Part shown: one piece after another, positions 46,662-56,644 of the stretch
Layout: each line of letters begins with the position of its first letter
Numbering within the stretch: position 1 is the first letter of the stretch
Position numbers and translations under genes: made by a program
NCBI RefSeq assembly: GCF_009729035.1
Contig: NZ_CP045483.1
Span: forward strand, 1,324,001-1,388,000
Source: Stygiolobus azoricus
GTDB taxonomy: Archaea > Thermoproteota > Thermoprotei_A > Sulfolobales > Sulfolobaceae
Reading direction: 5' to 3'
DNA: 64,000 nt
Notes under the pieces: generated by a model
The model's database searches: none
The model's input: the letters and a program-made list of their open reading frames with translations, nothing else
What the model was told of the DNA's origin: nothing

Positions 46662-47192
46662 ATGCCTTTTGATTTTGAAGACCTTGGTATGGGAGTACTC
46701 TTAATAAAGCCAAAGACCTTTCCTGATAAAAGAGGGTTCTTCCTTGAAGTGTTTAAGTCTACAGATTTCAGTAAATATAACATTCCAATACCACTCCAGG
46801 TTAACATGTCCTTCTCAGTTAGAGGAGTAGTGAGGGGTTTACATTATCAGATGACACCAAAGGAACAAGGGAAGCTCGTGTTCGTCCCCAAAGGGAAAAT
46901 ATTAGATGTCGCAGTAGATATTAGAAGGTCTTCTCCAACATTTGGAAAGTACGTAAGTGTGGAGTTAAGTGAGTCAAACCACTACATGCTATGGATCCCA
47001 CCGGGATTTGCCCATGGTTTTCAAGCTCTTGAAGACTCCTTAGTCGTTTACTTCGTCACGCATAACGATTATTCACCTCAACACGAGAGGTGCATTAACT
47101 ACTCGTATATCGACTGGGAAATAAAAGAGGTCATATTAAGCGATAAGGACAGCCAATGCCCTCCTTTAGATTGGGCTGAAGTGTTTCCCTAA
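46662..47192 (+). CDS. rfbC: dTDP-4-dehydrorhamnose 3,5-epimerase
   Basis: 176 residues, a cupin-type RmlC. Catalytic His is in VVRGLHYQ, and LDVAVDIRRSSPTFGKY is the family signature, with PGFAHGFQAL completing the active site. Third step of dTDP-L-rhamnose synthesis. First gene of the rfbC-D-A-B cluster but with its own transcript; a 194-bp gap and a second TATA box separate it from rfbD. Confidence 0.95.
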   Translation: MPFDFEDLGMGVLLIKPKTFPDKRGFFLEVFKSTDFSKYNIPIPLQVNMSFSVRGVVRGLHYQMTPKEQGKLVFVPKGKILDVAVDIRRSSPTFGKYVSVELSESNHYMLWIPPGFAHGFQALEDSLVVYFVTHNDYSPQHERCINYSYIDWEIKEVILSDKDSQCPPLDWAEVFP

Positions 47193-47357
47193 ACCCTACC
47201 GTGTTCTTATTAATTGGTTGTAGGTTATATTTACGTTATACGAGGGTCTCTCCATCATTCTCATAGTATAATTAATCCTTTTTATTCATCACTTTTTATT
47301 AATTATATTCTACAAGATCATTTTTCTATTCCACTAACTTACATTAGAAAAAAAAGA

Positions 47358-47364
47358 TTTATAA
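47358..47364 (+). promoter_or_regulatory. TATA box of rfbD
   Basis: TTTATAA preceded by an A-rich run, centred 26 bp before ATG 47387. It suggests a separate leaderless transcript for rfbD-rfbA-rfbB. Confidence 0.6.
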
Positions 47365-47386
47365 TTTCTATTGAATAATAAGTGCA

Positions 47387-48211
47387 ATGCGAATATTACT
47401 GATTGGAGCCGCGGGTCAGTTAGGCATTGAGTTAGGCAAATTACTTTCTAATAAACATCAAGTCATCAAGTTGTACAACTCATCAGAAATCCCTGACGGT
47501 TATAAGCTGGACATAACCGAATTTATACGTCTGGAAGATTTCATAATCAAGACTAGACCCGAAGTTGTAATAAACACTGCAGCTATGACTGACGTAGACA
47601 AGTGTGAAACAGAAAAAGAGAAGGCATATAAAATAAACGCTGAAGCAGTAAGGCACATGGTGAGGGCAAGTAGGATAATAGATGCTTACTTTATTCACAT
47701 TAGCACAGACTACATTTTTGATGGAATAAAGGGCAACTACAAAGAAGAGGACTTACCCAACCCAATAAACTATTATGGACTCACCAAGCTAATAGGAGAG
47801 GCCTTTGCTTTATCATATGACGACAGTCTTGTTATAAGGACTTCTGGAGTGTTCAGGCACAAGGGATTTCCAGTCTACGTGTATAAGACATTAAAGGAGG
47901 GAAAGACAGTCTTCGCGTATAAAGGTTATTACTCACCTATTTCCGCAAGAAAACTCGCTTCAGCTATAGAGGAGTTGTTAACCCTTAGAAAAACCGGTTT
48001 ACTAAACGTTGCAGGTGAGAGGATATCGCGTTATGAGTTAGCATTAAAGATTAAGGAAAAGTTCAATTTGTCAGGAGAAGTGAGGGAAGTAGATGAGATT
48101 AAAGGGTGGGTAGCTAAGAGACCCTTCGACTCCTCTTTGGACTCCTCCAAGGCTAGGAAGTTTTTATCTGTTGATTTTTACACTTTAGACCTAGACGGTA
48201 TGGTGGTATGA
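47387..48211 (+). CDS. rfbD: dTDP-4-dehydrorhamnose reductase
   Basis: 274 residues, short-chain dehydrogenase fold. NAD(P)-binding LLIGAAGQLGIELG at the N-terminus, then NTAAMTDVDKCE and HISTDYIFDG, and the catalytic YYGLTKLIGE (Tyr-x3-Lys). Final step of dTDP-rhamnose synthesis. Ends 1 bp before the rfbA start. Confidence 0.93.
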   Translation: MRILLIGAAGQLGIELGKLLSNKHQVIKLYNSSEIPDGYKLDITEFIRLEDFIIKTRPEVVINTAAMTDVDKCETEKEKAYKINAEAVRHMVRASRIIDAYFIHISTDYIFDGIKGNYKEEDLPNPINYYGLTKLIGEAFALSYDDSLVIRTSGVFRHKGFPVYVYKTLKEGKTVFAYKGYYSPISARKLASAIEELLTLRKTGLLNVAGERISRYELALKIKEKFNLSGEVREVDEIKGWVAKRPFDSSLDSSKARKFLSVDFYTLDLDGMVV

Positions 48212-48212
48212 G

Positions 48213-49247
48213 ATGGAGGCAGTAATCCTACACGGGGGTCAAGGGACAAGGCTTAGACCGTTAACCCACACCGGTCCGAAGCAGTTGATAAAAGTAGCAG
48301 GGAAACCGGTTTCACAGTGGGTTTTAGAACAGATCAGGGACGCAGGGATAAGGAACGTAATAATTATCTTAGGCGATAACACACCAACACGTGTTGTAGA
48401 CTATTACGGTGACGGTAGTAGGTTTGGGGTTAGGATAACCTACGTTTATCAAGGTAAAGCTAGAGGACTAGCTGATGCTGTTTATAAAGTGAAGGACGTA
48501 GTGTCGGATAGGTTCTTAGTTTACTTAGGGGACAACGTGGTTCCTTACGACCTGAGTAAGTTCTCCTCTTTTAAGGGCTCGGCTTCAATCCTACTCGCTA
48601 AGGTTGAAAACCCTAACAGGTTTGGCGTAGCCGTGATAAAGGACGGGAGGGTCATAAAACTAGTCGAGAAGCCTAAAGAACCGATTTCTGACTTAGCCCT
48701 AGTAGGTGTTTATGGGTTTACGAGGGAGATCTTTGATATTATCGAATCGTTAAAACCAAGCTGGAGAGGCGAACTTGAGATAACAGATGCAATACAAGGG
48801 CTGATAGACAGAGGAAGGGAAGTAGATTATGAAATAATTCAGGGTTGGTGGAAGGACACGGGAACTCCAAGGGATATCTTAGAGGCTAACGCGTTCTTGT
48901 TAGACAGATACGCTGAAAGGAAGGTTGAAGGTGCAATAGAGAACTCTACAATTGACGGCAGAGTGATAATTGAGAAAGGAGCTGTAATAAAGAACTCTGT
49001 GGTAAGAGGACCAACTTACATAGGAAGTGGTACTAAAATTGTCAACTCCTATATAGGACCTTTCACTTCCATTGGCGATGAGAGTGAAATATCAGACAGT
49101 GAGATAGAGTACAGTGTAATCCTTGACCGCGTTAAGATAAGGGGAGTGACACTAATGGACTCTTTAATAGGCAACAACTCTACTGTTGAAAAGGGTGGAA
49201 GGTGGCAAAAATTAATTATAGGCGAGAACTCTTCGGTGATACTATGA
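48213..49247 (+). CDS. rfbA: Glucose-1-phosphate thymidylyltransferase (long archaeal type)
   Basis: 344 residues. Nucleotidyltransferase signature HGGQGTRLRPLTHTGPKQL at the start, FLVYLGDNVV for metal binding and GWWKDTGTPRDILEAN. The last 100 residues form a left-handed beta-helix of hexapeptide repeats (GRVIIEKGAVIKNSVV, GPTYIGSGTKIVN), typical of the long archaeal RmlA. It activates glucose-1-P with dTTP. The stop overlaps the rfbB start as ATGA. Confidence 0.94.
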   Translation: MEAVILHGGQGTRLRPLTHTGPKQLIKVAGKPVSQWVLEQIRDAGIRNVIIILGDNTPTRVVDYYGDGSRFGVRITYVYQGKARGLADAVYKVKDVVSDRFLVYLGDNVVPYDLSKFSSFKGSASILLAKVENPNRFGVAVIKDGRVIKLVEKPKEPISDLALVGVYGFTREIFDIIESLKPSWRGELEITDAIQGLIDRGREVDYEIIQGWWKDTGTPRDILEANAFLLDRYAERKVEGAIENSTIDGRVIIEKGAVIKNSVVRGPTYIGSGTKIVNSYIGPFTSIGDESEISDSEIEYSVILDRVKIRGVTLMDSLIGNNSTVEKGGRWQKLIIGENSSVIL

Positions 49248-50206
49248 AAATCATCGTAGTTGGGGGAGCGGGATTCATAGGTTCTGCTTTCGTAAGGGAG
49301 TTAAACAAGAGGGGTATCAGACCCCTTGTTGTCGACCTATTAACCTATGCAGGGAGGAAGGAAAACCTTAAGGAGACAGACCACGACTTTATCCAGGCTG
49401 ACGTAAGGAGCGACCAAATACACGACATAATTAAAGACTATTCACCTGATGTAGTGATTAATTTCGCAGCTGAGACTCATGTAGATAGATCGATTTACAA
49501 ACCCCAGGATTTCGTAACCACCAACGTGCTCGGTACCGTAAACTTACTTGAGGCTTCAAGGAAGTTCGGTTTTAAATACATCCACATTTCAACAGACGAG
49601 GTATACGGTGAGGAGTGCGGAGATGAAAACTCACCTCTAAGACCCTCATCACCTTATAGCGCCTCTAAAGCATCAGCAGACCTATTTGTAAAGGCTTACG
49701 TGAGGACTTACGGTATAAACGCGATTATAGTGAGACCTTCTAATAATTATGGCCCCAGACAGTTCCCTGAAAAGTTAATACCAAAGGCTATAATCAGGAC
49801 ACTTCTAGGTATGCATGTACCCGTGTATGGTGATGGTAAAGCTGAAAGGGATTGGATATTCGTAGAGGACACTGCTAGGATAATTTTCGACGTGATGAGC
49901 AAAGCGGAGTGGAGAGGAGAAGCTTATAACATCCCGGGTGGACAGAGATATAACGTGCTTGAGGTACTGAAGATGTTAGAGGAAGTTAGTGGCAGAGAGG
50001 TTAGGATAAAATTCGTCTCAGATCGACCTGGTCACGACAGAAGGTATTGTATGACGACTACTATGAAGTATGAAGTAACACCCTTCAAGGAAGGACTGAG
50101 AAAAACTTACGAGTGGTATTTGAATAGCAAATGGTGGTGGGAGCCGTTAATTACGGATAAGTTCTTCGTAGAAGATGAGCCGTGGCTAGCAGTAAAGAGT
50201 AAGTAG
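49244..50206 (+). CDS. rfbB: dTDP-glucose 4,6-dehydratase
   Basis: 320 residues from ATG 49244. A longer frame from 49202 lies inside rfbA and is rejected. NAD-binding VVGGAGFIGSAF, FAAETHVDRSI, HISTDEVYGE and the catalytic YSASKASADL (Tyr-x3-Lys) are present, plus RPSNNYGPRQFPEKLIP. It makes dTDP-4-keto-6-deoxyglucose, second step of the pathway. The product likely feeds S-layer or lipid glycosylation. Confidence 0.95.
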   Translation: MKIIVVGGAGFIGSAFVRELNKRGIRPLVVDLLTYAGRKENLKETDHDFIQADVRSDQIHDIIKDYSPDVVINFAAETHVDRSIYKPQDFVTTNVLGTVNLLEASRKFGFKYIHISTDEVYGEECGDENSPLRPSSPYSASKASADLFVKAYVRTYGINAIIVRPSNNYGPRQFPEKLIPKAIIRTLLGMHVPVYGDGKAERDWIFVEDTARIIFDVMSKAEWRGEAYNIPGGQRYNVLEVLKMLEEVSGREVRIKFVSDRPGHDRRYCMTTTMKYEVTPFKEGLRKTYEWYLNSKWWWEPLITDKFFVEDEPWLAVKSK

Positions 50207-50479
50207 TCGTAAGGGAAGTAGAGTTTTAAATAGCAAGCACCTTTCCAAAAGGTAAAAGGAGGAACGAAGGGGAATTTTGTATCTTACAATGGGAAAATCA
50301 TAGTTTCCTTTGCGTCCTCTATAAGTATACGATAAATGTAGCAGAAAGGGTCTTACAGTATTATGACGAATTATTTGAGGATTACTAAAGTGAATGAGAG
50401 TGGTATAGAAGTCTAGATCAATTAAAGATAGAATCAGAGATGATAAGGGAAATTAGTGAAAAGAGAAAAAACATAGTCT

Positions 50480-51979
50480 TTATTTCCTCTTTAACAATAA
50501 TAGAACTGCTCCGACTATAACTAACACTACTATAATTCCCACAATTGGAATTATATAATTCGACATTACGCCCGAACTTGCACTAGTATAACCATAAACT
50601 ACATAATAAGTAGTAGATGGGTCGTCTACAACCACTACTTTACCATGATAAACAAAGTAGTCTTCAGGGTTAAGCTCAACCATACCATCCGCAGTCTGCT
50701 TAAACACTGCAAAACTCTCGTTTCGTAACAAACTAACGTTAAACATTATGTATCCACTCCCGCTGGCATTGACTACTTGGGCTGTATAGGACTTACCTCC
50801 GATCGTCACATTACTTACACTTACAGATTGAGGAGTTACCACACTTACAGTTACGTAAGAACTGTTGGGATATATTATCACATACTCTCCTGAACCACTA
50901 ACGTTTACGTAAACCAGTGATGCGGGGTAAACAATGTACACAGGGTGATAGAAGTTTACATTAGCAGTACTTTCCACTCCGTTGTTAGTTATACTCACTA
51001 TGGCTATATTACCGTTAATGTTAACCATACTCATCGTCTTTGCCTTGGCATAAGGCACCCCTTCATTTATTACTACCCTTATGTGGGACTCAACTTGGTT
51101 AAACGTTACATTGAAGAGGAAACCCTGATGGGATAAGTAGCTTGAGCTGAACGCGTTCTCTAGATATGCTAATGTGCTACCGTTAATGCCGAAGAATTCT
51201 ATTGCACTAAATTCCACATTTTCTTCAGCTTGTAAGGATGGTAATGAGATAGAACCCTGACCCTCTCCTTCCCAGATCATCGCGGGAACATAAGTGCCGT
51301 TATAGTACGCTACTGTTACGTTATATGGTGCCTCAGCTTGTACTCCCTCAGATTCAAAATGAATTTTTTTATACCTTTCTGGGGTAGTAGAATTCACAGT
51401 TAGTGTAAATGAAGCTTCACCTATTTTCTGTAAAGACACTTTCACTAACGGTAAACTCTCGCTCAAAACATATTGTGAGGTCTTATGGGAGATCGTTAAA
51501 GTCACGTTGGCAAAGGTGCTACCGTTGAGGAACTGTAGAACTAGTTCTGCACTGGAGTTGAAATAGGCTAAACCGGAAATGGTGCTGGTAGTATTAAGGA
51601 AACCCGCCCATACTACTTCCTCTATTACGTTAGGCTCAATTAAGAGCACCCTTGCCAATTGTGGTATTTGGGAAGTAACATTTATTGAGAATGGCGATAC
51701 AGTCACCACTATATTTCCAGTATAGGTTTGTAGTTTGCCGGTCTCCACGGCGTAGTGGAAACTGGTATAAGAAATTGTAGACTGTTGTTCATTAGTCGTG
51801 TTATATGCAGTGTAAGAGTAATCGTAAGTTATTCCTGAATGAGTTACCATTAGCCTTGACATGTACTGTTGGTACATAACTATGTGTTTAGGAGTTTGTG
51901 CCGTAGGAACTAGTGAGAACATCGGTATTAAAAATAGGACGACTAAAAGAGATGAGGCAAATATTTTCTTTCCGTTCAT
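50480..51979 (-). CDS. Large secreted surface protein with C-terminal membrane anchor
   Basis: 499 residues. An N-terminal signal peptide (KKIFASSLLVVLFLIPMFSL) and a C-terminal helix (IIPIVGIIVVLVIVGAVLLL) followed by KRK anchor it with the bulk outside the cell. The exterior is Ser/Thr/Tyr/Asn-rich beta-type sequence with more than 20 N-x-S/T sites, so heavy N-glycosylation is expected. No enzyme motif seen. It lies convergent to the dTDP-rhamnose operon, whose sugar may decorate such proteins. Confidence 0.75.
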   Translation of the reverse strand: MNGKKIFASSLLVVLFLIPMFSLVPTAQTPKHIVMYQQYMSRLMVTHSGITYDYSYTAYNTTNEQQSTISYTSFHYAVETGKLQTYTGNIVVTVSPFSINVTSQIPQLARVLLIEPNVIEEVVWAGFLNTTSTISGLAYFNSSAELVLQFLNGSTFANVTLTISHKTSQYVLSESLPLVKVSLQKIGEASFTLTVNSTTPERYKKIHFESEGVQAEAPYNVTVAYYNGTYVPAMIWEGEGQGSISLPSLQAEENVEFSAIEFFGINGSTLAYLENAFSSSYLSHQGFLFNVTFNQVESHIRVVINEGVPYAKAKTMSMVNINGNIAIVSITNNGVESTANVNFYHPVYIVYPASLVYVNVSGSGEYVIIYPNSSYVTVSVVTPQSVSVSNVTIGGKSYTAQVVNASGSGYIMFNVSLLRNESFAVFKQTADGMVELNPEDYFVYHGKVVVVDDPSTTYYVVYGYTSASSGVMSNYIIPIVGIIVVLVIVGAVLLLLKRK

Positions 51980-52204
51980 TAAATGATACTTGAAGCTCCT
52001 AGCTAAAAATTTTCTCGTAATAAATAGGAAAACTAGTAATCCAATACGTTTAGTAAGATAGAGGAAAGTAAGAAAGAACTGATTGAACTGAATCTTTATA
52101 TAGAAAGTTGTAGCGTATTGCTACTATAATTAAATCTTAATTACGTCATCAATCACATTCTCTGGTAAGCGAGAAAGGAGCAGGGAGTTCAGGGAAATAC
52201 TTAA

Positions 52205-52480
52205 TAACTTAGCTCCCGTTTGTCCCTAGAGGGTCATCCTGAGTATTTTAGTGTTGTTTTGTGTCTCCTCTAAGGACTTCCACCTCATCCACAGGGCTCC
52301 AATCCCGTGGGGTCATGGGTGGCTGTAGAGCCCAACGGCACGGGACTCACATCTAGGTTTATCCCTGCTGGGCTTAGAGCATTGCTCCCATCACCCCGTA
52401 GCTGTCTGTTTTCCTTCCTCTCCCTCAGCTTCCTCATCATCTTCCTTTTCTCTCTAACGTGCAATAAATCGCCCTAACTA
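52205..52480 (-). mobile_element. IS605/TnpB-like right-end remnant, copy A
   Basis: On the minus strand a Arg/Lys-rich tail (MMRKLRERKENRQLR) leads to GDGSNALSPAGINLDVSPVP and LGSTATHDP, like the tail of a TnpB protein, then a TGA. Non-coding sequence follows with an 11-bp stem: plus-strand 52222-52232 against 52267-52277, one G-U-compatible mismatch, 34-nt loop. Blocks GAGCCCAACGGCACGG, GGGTCATGGG and TCCCGTTTGTCCCT are shared with the element at the right edge of the window. No transposase catalytic domain remains. It sits in the 905-bp gap 51980-52884, which holds nothing else. Confidence 0.5.
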
Positions 52481-52884
52481 ACCCTAATAAATCTTTCTGT
52501 CCCTAATTTATATCCACACTCGTGAACTGTCTAATATCAATCATGAGTTATCACCGCTTTTACAAAGTCTGGGTAAGGGGACTTCACTATTTATGATGGG
52601 GACAGATTAGCTCCTTATATCTTTAAGTCCTAAAAGCATAAAGGGTCGTATAGTTGTAATTCACCCCTATTCGACAATTCCGTAAATATAAAAAATGACC
52701 TTGAGCAGCTGGTTCTGCATTTGAATGTGGAATCATCTCTTCTAGTGACCTTTAGAGACTCATAAAGTGACTATTCCGCTATAATATGCTTGTTAACGAG
52801 ATCATACAAAAAAAAAATTAAGCGAAGTTTAACACGTGGGTTTTCTGATTAAACACTTTAATACACCGAAGAGGAAAATATCTA

Positions 52885-53425
52885 GTGGAAGTAAATTACG
52901 AAACACTCATCACTTCACTCCCTGCAGAAGTAACGTACCACGATAGGAAAAAGTCGGTATTGCCGAGGAAATACGTCCAAAGGGAGGGTAATTTGAGACT
53001 TTTCGTTCCTCCTTACCTCATCGATAGTGTGGCAGAAGTTCTGAGAAATCACGGGTTTAAGGACTTAAGGCTCACTTTTCACAAGGGTGAGAAATATTCC
53101 TTGTCGAAAAAGCTCTTAAAGATTTGGGAGCTTCACGTCAGAATTTTTTCCAACGGATTTATCGACGCCCACTTTGAGATAAATAGGGATTTCCTCGAAC
53201 ATCTACATTACCCTACCCTCTCTATACGAAGTTTTCGATATTTATAAAGAAATATACCCTAAGATCCACATTTACGATGCGGGGAACAAGAAGTGGATTT
53301 CGGAAGTAATAAGCAAATATACGTTGAGTTTGAGGGCTCCTAAAACCGTCACTAAGTGGAAGCCGTTGTTTTACACATCCTTAATATTAATGTTTGTGGG
53401 AACTGCTCTTATCCTGAAACATTAA
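52885..53425 (+). pseudogene. Tail-anchored protein of unknown function, frameshifted
   Basis: GTG 52885 reads MEVNYETLITSLPAEVTYHD and continues to FEINRDFLEHLHYPTL. Another frame then continues YEVFDIYKEIYPKIHIYDAG, WISEVISKYTLSLRAP and a C-terminal helix PLFYTSLILMFVGTALIL to TAA 53423-53425. The shift lies in a CTCTCT run (about 53216-53222); loss of one CT unit explains it. The intact protein would be about 180 residues, tail-anchored in the membrane. Family not recognised. Confidence 0.6.
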
Positions 53426-53499
53426 ACTAAAACATTAAACGAAATATGCCCACTCCCTTTTCAGCTAAGGCTAAATAAGACGTAGTTAAATACTTATCT

Positions 53500-54477
53500 A
53501 TGAAAATAGCCGTAGTCGGGTGTAGAGGTTTCGGCAGAGTCCACTTAAACGCTCTATCTGAGTTGAGAAAAGACCGTGAACTTGAAGTGTACGTTTTCAG
53601 CAGGACTGAGAAGTACGCAAAAGAGTGTTACAAGGAGTTCGATGCTCAAGGTTATTTCACGAGCTACGAAAAAGTCCTTACCTCCAATGTGGACATCATA
53701 GACTTAGTGGTGAGCCATGATGCTCACGAACCTATGGGAGTCTCAGCTATGAGGAATAAGAAGCATGTTATGTTAGAAAAACCTATTGCTAGAAATGAGG
53801 AAGAGGCGATGAGGTTAATTGAGACAGCAAAGGCAACTAGAGTAAAGTTCATGGTACTAGAGAATCACTACTTTGATCCATCAGTCTGGAAGGCAAAAGA
53901 GCTAATGGAAAAGTTGGGAAGTATTTCGCTAATCCTGGTGAGGAACACGAGGTTTAATTCGCCTCAGGGGTGGAGGAGAGTAAAGGATTTGATGGGAGGC
54001 GGAGCACTGATTGACGGTGGTATACATTTCGTAGATACGCTGTTGAACCTAGGGGGAGACTACACTAGCGTTTATGCGTCATGTAATTCAACATTTTCTG
54101 GACTTGAGGGAGAAGATACTACGGTTGCCGTGTTTAAATTTAAGAACGGGGCAGTGAGAAACTTAGTCTACTCTTGGACTTCACAGTCAAGGGGCGAATT
54201 CCCGCACTTTGAGATATATGGTGAAAACGGAACTATTAAAGAGGATACCAGAAGTAGGGTCAGTATCAAACCTTACGGCGATTTAATAGTGGAGTGGAAG
54301 AACGGAGAGACCCAAGTTATCTCGACCGAGAAAGTAAACGCGGTTAAGGAGGAGATAAAGGGTTTTATTAACGCGGTAGAAAGGGATAGTGAAGTACCGA
54401 TGGATCCCATGATAGCGCTGAGAGACTTAAAGGCTGTAAGGGACATATATAGAAGTTGCGGAGAAATAAAGGAATAA
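53500..54477 (+). CDS. Gfo/Idh/MocA-family NAD(P)-dependent oxidoreductase
   Basis: 325 residues. N-terminal Rossmann motif AVVGCRGFGRVHLNAL, the conserved MLEKPIARNEEEAM (EKP signature), and the C-terminal domain GGALIDGGIHFVDTLLNLGG with DGGIHxxD. These enzymes oxidise or reduce sugars, inositols or sugar nucleotides. Its position near the rhamnose operon is suggestive only. ATG 53500 follows a TATA-like TTAAATACTTAT. Confidence 0.85.
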   Translation: MKIAVVGCRGFGRVHLNALSELRKDRELEVYVFSRTEKYAKECYKEFDAQGYFTSYEKVLTSNVDIIDLVVSHDAHEPMGVSAMRNKKHVMLEKPIARNEEEAMRLIETAKATRVKFMVLENHYFDPSVWKAKELMEKLGSISLILVRNTRFNSPQGWRRVKDLMGGGALIDGGIHFVDTLLNLGGDYTSVYASCNSTFSGLEGEDTTVAVFKFKNGAVRNLVYSWTSQSRGEFPHFEIYGENGTIKEDTRSRVSIKPYGDLIVEWKNGETQVISTEKVNAVKEEIKGFINAVERDSEVPMDPMIALRDLKAVRDIYRSCGEIKE

Positions 54478-54531
54478 GCACCGTCTTCGTACTCACGATC
54501 AACTTTTATTACCGTACCGTAACTAGTATCT

Positions 54532-55461
54532 GTGGATAGTATTAAGGAAATTAAACCTTGGGGAGTAAACGTCCCTTACATGATCCTCGCCGTGATTTAC
54601 TGGATTATAGGAGGTCTTTCTCTGAGGTTTAACCCTTCCGATCACCCCTATTTCATGCTTTTAGGAGCTTACTCGTTATTTTTCGGCATGATCCAAAGGC
54701 TCTTCTTTCCTGCAACTAAGTATTTTGCCCTACAAATACTTACTTTAATTCTTTTATCAATCCCGATCCCCTATTTTCAGGTACTAGCGTCAGTAAGCCT
54801 TACTGCGACGGAAATATGGGCTCTAAAGGATGTGATGACTTACGGTGGTAAATTTCCGGTGAACCTCCTCGTCCTTTCCTCTCCCTTCTTATCTATAATA
54901 GGCTGGTCTTTATACCCACATTATTGGCTACTAATACTCCCCCTCATCACCTACACGTTAGGAGTAAATATAGGTGTTTTCACCGCTACTTTGAGGACTA
55001 AACCGGTTTTCGGCAGGAACCAATTGCCCTTATTGTTCTTCTTGGTACTTTCGGTAATTATTAGACCTTTATACTACTTTGTGGGAGTCTTATATTTGCT
55101 AATGATCGTTAGGACAGGATATAAAATGAATCTGAGTGCCTCTCTTACTCTTTTCTCAGTATCCGTAACTCCCATCTTAGCGTTATTTTTGGGAAGCACT
55201 CTACACTCTTTCTTCTTAGGCGTCATGGCTCCCCTCTTCTTTTCGTGCATAGTGTACTCAACGAGTAGATACAATTACGATTATGTATGGTTTCCCGTTT
55301 TGACTTCCTTCCTTTCTTACCTGATGAGGGGGATCAATATTGAACTCTCCGGTATAATTTGGGCAATTTCGTTACTTTCTTTTCTTTACCTAGTTAAGGA
55401 TAACCTCTCTTTAACCGCTCTGAAGTTGGGTCTCTCCCCAAGGTATCTTAGGAGACAATAA
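54532..55461 (+). CDS. Hypothetical polytopic membrane protein
   Basis: 309 residues from GTG 54532, with about nine or ten membrane helices and short loops. No transporter motif recognised. It follows the Gfo/Idh gene by 54 bp on the same strand and could be co-transcribed. Confidence 0.6.
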   Translation: MDSIKEIKPWGVNVPYMILAVIYWIIGGLSLRFNPSDHPYFMLLGAYSLFFGMIQRLFFPATKYFALQILTLILLSIPIPYFQVLASVSLTATEIWALKDVMTYGGKFPVNLLVLSSPFLSIIGWSLYPHYWLLILPLITYTLGVNIGVFTATLRTKPVFGRNQLPLLFFLVLSVIIRPLYYFVGVLYLLMIVRTGYKMNLSASLTLFSVSVTPILALFLGSTLHSFFLGVMAPLFFSCIVYSTSRYNYDYVWFPVLTSFLSYLMRGINIELSGIIWAISLLSFLYLVKDNLSLTALKLGLSPRYLRRQ

Positions 55462-55635
55462 GAGAAGTTTTCCAAGTTGCATTATTGACTTATCTCGCCA
55501 TAACCATGTTTCCTTCCAAATCTAGAGCGAAAAACCCTTTTTATCTAAAAACAAGCATGATGGTTCACTCCGTGAATTCTATGGGAAAACGTATGTAATA
55601 AAAACTTTAAAAGGGGACAAACAATTCACTCGCTA

Positions 55636-56289
55636 GTGATCGTTTACACTTTTCCAGCTTTAAAGGAGGAAATAGTAAAGGAAAGACCTAACCGCTTTAC
55701 AGTGATAACAGTCTCAGGAAGAAAGTGTCATCTCCACGACCCCGGTAGGCTAAAGGAGTTGATTTATCCAGGTAATAGGATCCTCATAAGGGAAGTTAAG
55801 GGCAATAGGAAGACTGATTGTCAAGTAACTGCAGCATGGAGCGGTAAGGAGTGGGTTGTCACGGACTCCAGTATTCATAGCGAGATAGCTAGAAAATTCC
55901 TCCCTACTGATGCTGAGAGCGAGGTCAGAGTTGGAGAGAGTAGACTGGACTTCGTTTTCGACGATACTTTCGTAGAGGTTAAGGGGTGTACTTTAGTCAA
56001 AGACGGAGTAGCGTTGTTTCCCGACGCTCCAACGGAGAGAGGTAGGAGACATATTGAGGAGTTGATAAAGCTGAAGAGGGAAGGTCATAATGCTGTTATA
56101 CTGATCTTGGTGATGAGGAGTGACGCTACTTGTTTTTCTCCTAACTTCGAAACAGATAAAAAGTTCTCTGAGACTTTTCTGAGGGCATTGAAGGAGGGAG
56201 TTAAGGTTGAGGTTAAGACCTTTTATTTTGACGATAAATCCCTTGTCTACAAGGGTGACATACCGATATGTAGAGATCTTCTCCATTAG
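55636..56289 (+). CDS. sfsA: SfsA-family nuclease-like protein
   Basis: 217 residues. SfsA signatures: RPNRFTVITV, CHLHDPGRLKELIYPG, then DFVFDDTFVEVKGCTLV with the E-x-K nuclease-like site, LFPDAPTERGRRHIEEL and AVILILVMRSDATCFSPN. Named for sugar fermentation stimulation in E. coli, the family is now viewed as a DNA-binding PD-(D/E)XK-like nuclease. Start GTG 55636. Confidence 0.9.
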   Translation: MIVYTFPALKEEIVKERPNRFTVITVSGRKCHLHDPGRLKELIYPGNRILIREVKGNRKTDCQVTAAWSGKEWVVTDSSIHSEIARKFLPTDAESEVRVGESRLDFVFDDTFVEVKGCTLVKDGVALFPDAPTERGRRHIEELIKLKREGHNAVILILVMRSDATCFSPNFETDKKFSETFLRALKEGVKVEVKTFYFDDKSLVYKGDIPICRDLLH

Positions 56290-56644
56290 GAGATAGTTGA
56301 TACTACAATCACTAGAAATATTCTTAAAGTGTAAAGGCTTGTAATTTTAACGACTGTCATTACGAAATAGTTTTAATGATGTTATACATATACGACGATA
56401 CACGTAAAAGCAATAAGGCTTAACCCAGGTAGGACTAAATACCGTTTGGCTAAGGCTAAACTTTTAATATGGGTATTTTAACGATCTCATGTATACTACT
56501 TTCCAATTCTTTATAATCAAAGATAGAGATGAGTCAGAGTTCAAAAGTGAATAAGCTTATCTTAAATTCTGTGCCTTCTCGTTGTAAGACTTACCAATTA
56601 TATAGAGGAGGATGCTAAAAGAGAAAGTAAAAAAGAATTTCTAT
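56290..56644. other. Intergenic, no gene seen
   Basis: 355 bp of AT-rich DNA between sfsA and the next minus-strand gene. No ORF or repeat of note. Confidence 0.4.

Noticed and set aside
49202-49243. Longer rfbB start inside rfbA
   Set aside because: The conserved N-terminus (MKIIVVGGAGFIG) starts at 49244 with an ATGA overlap; the extra residues are antisense-like filler.
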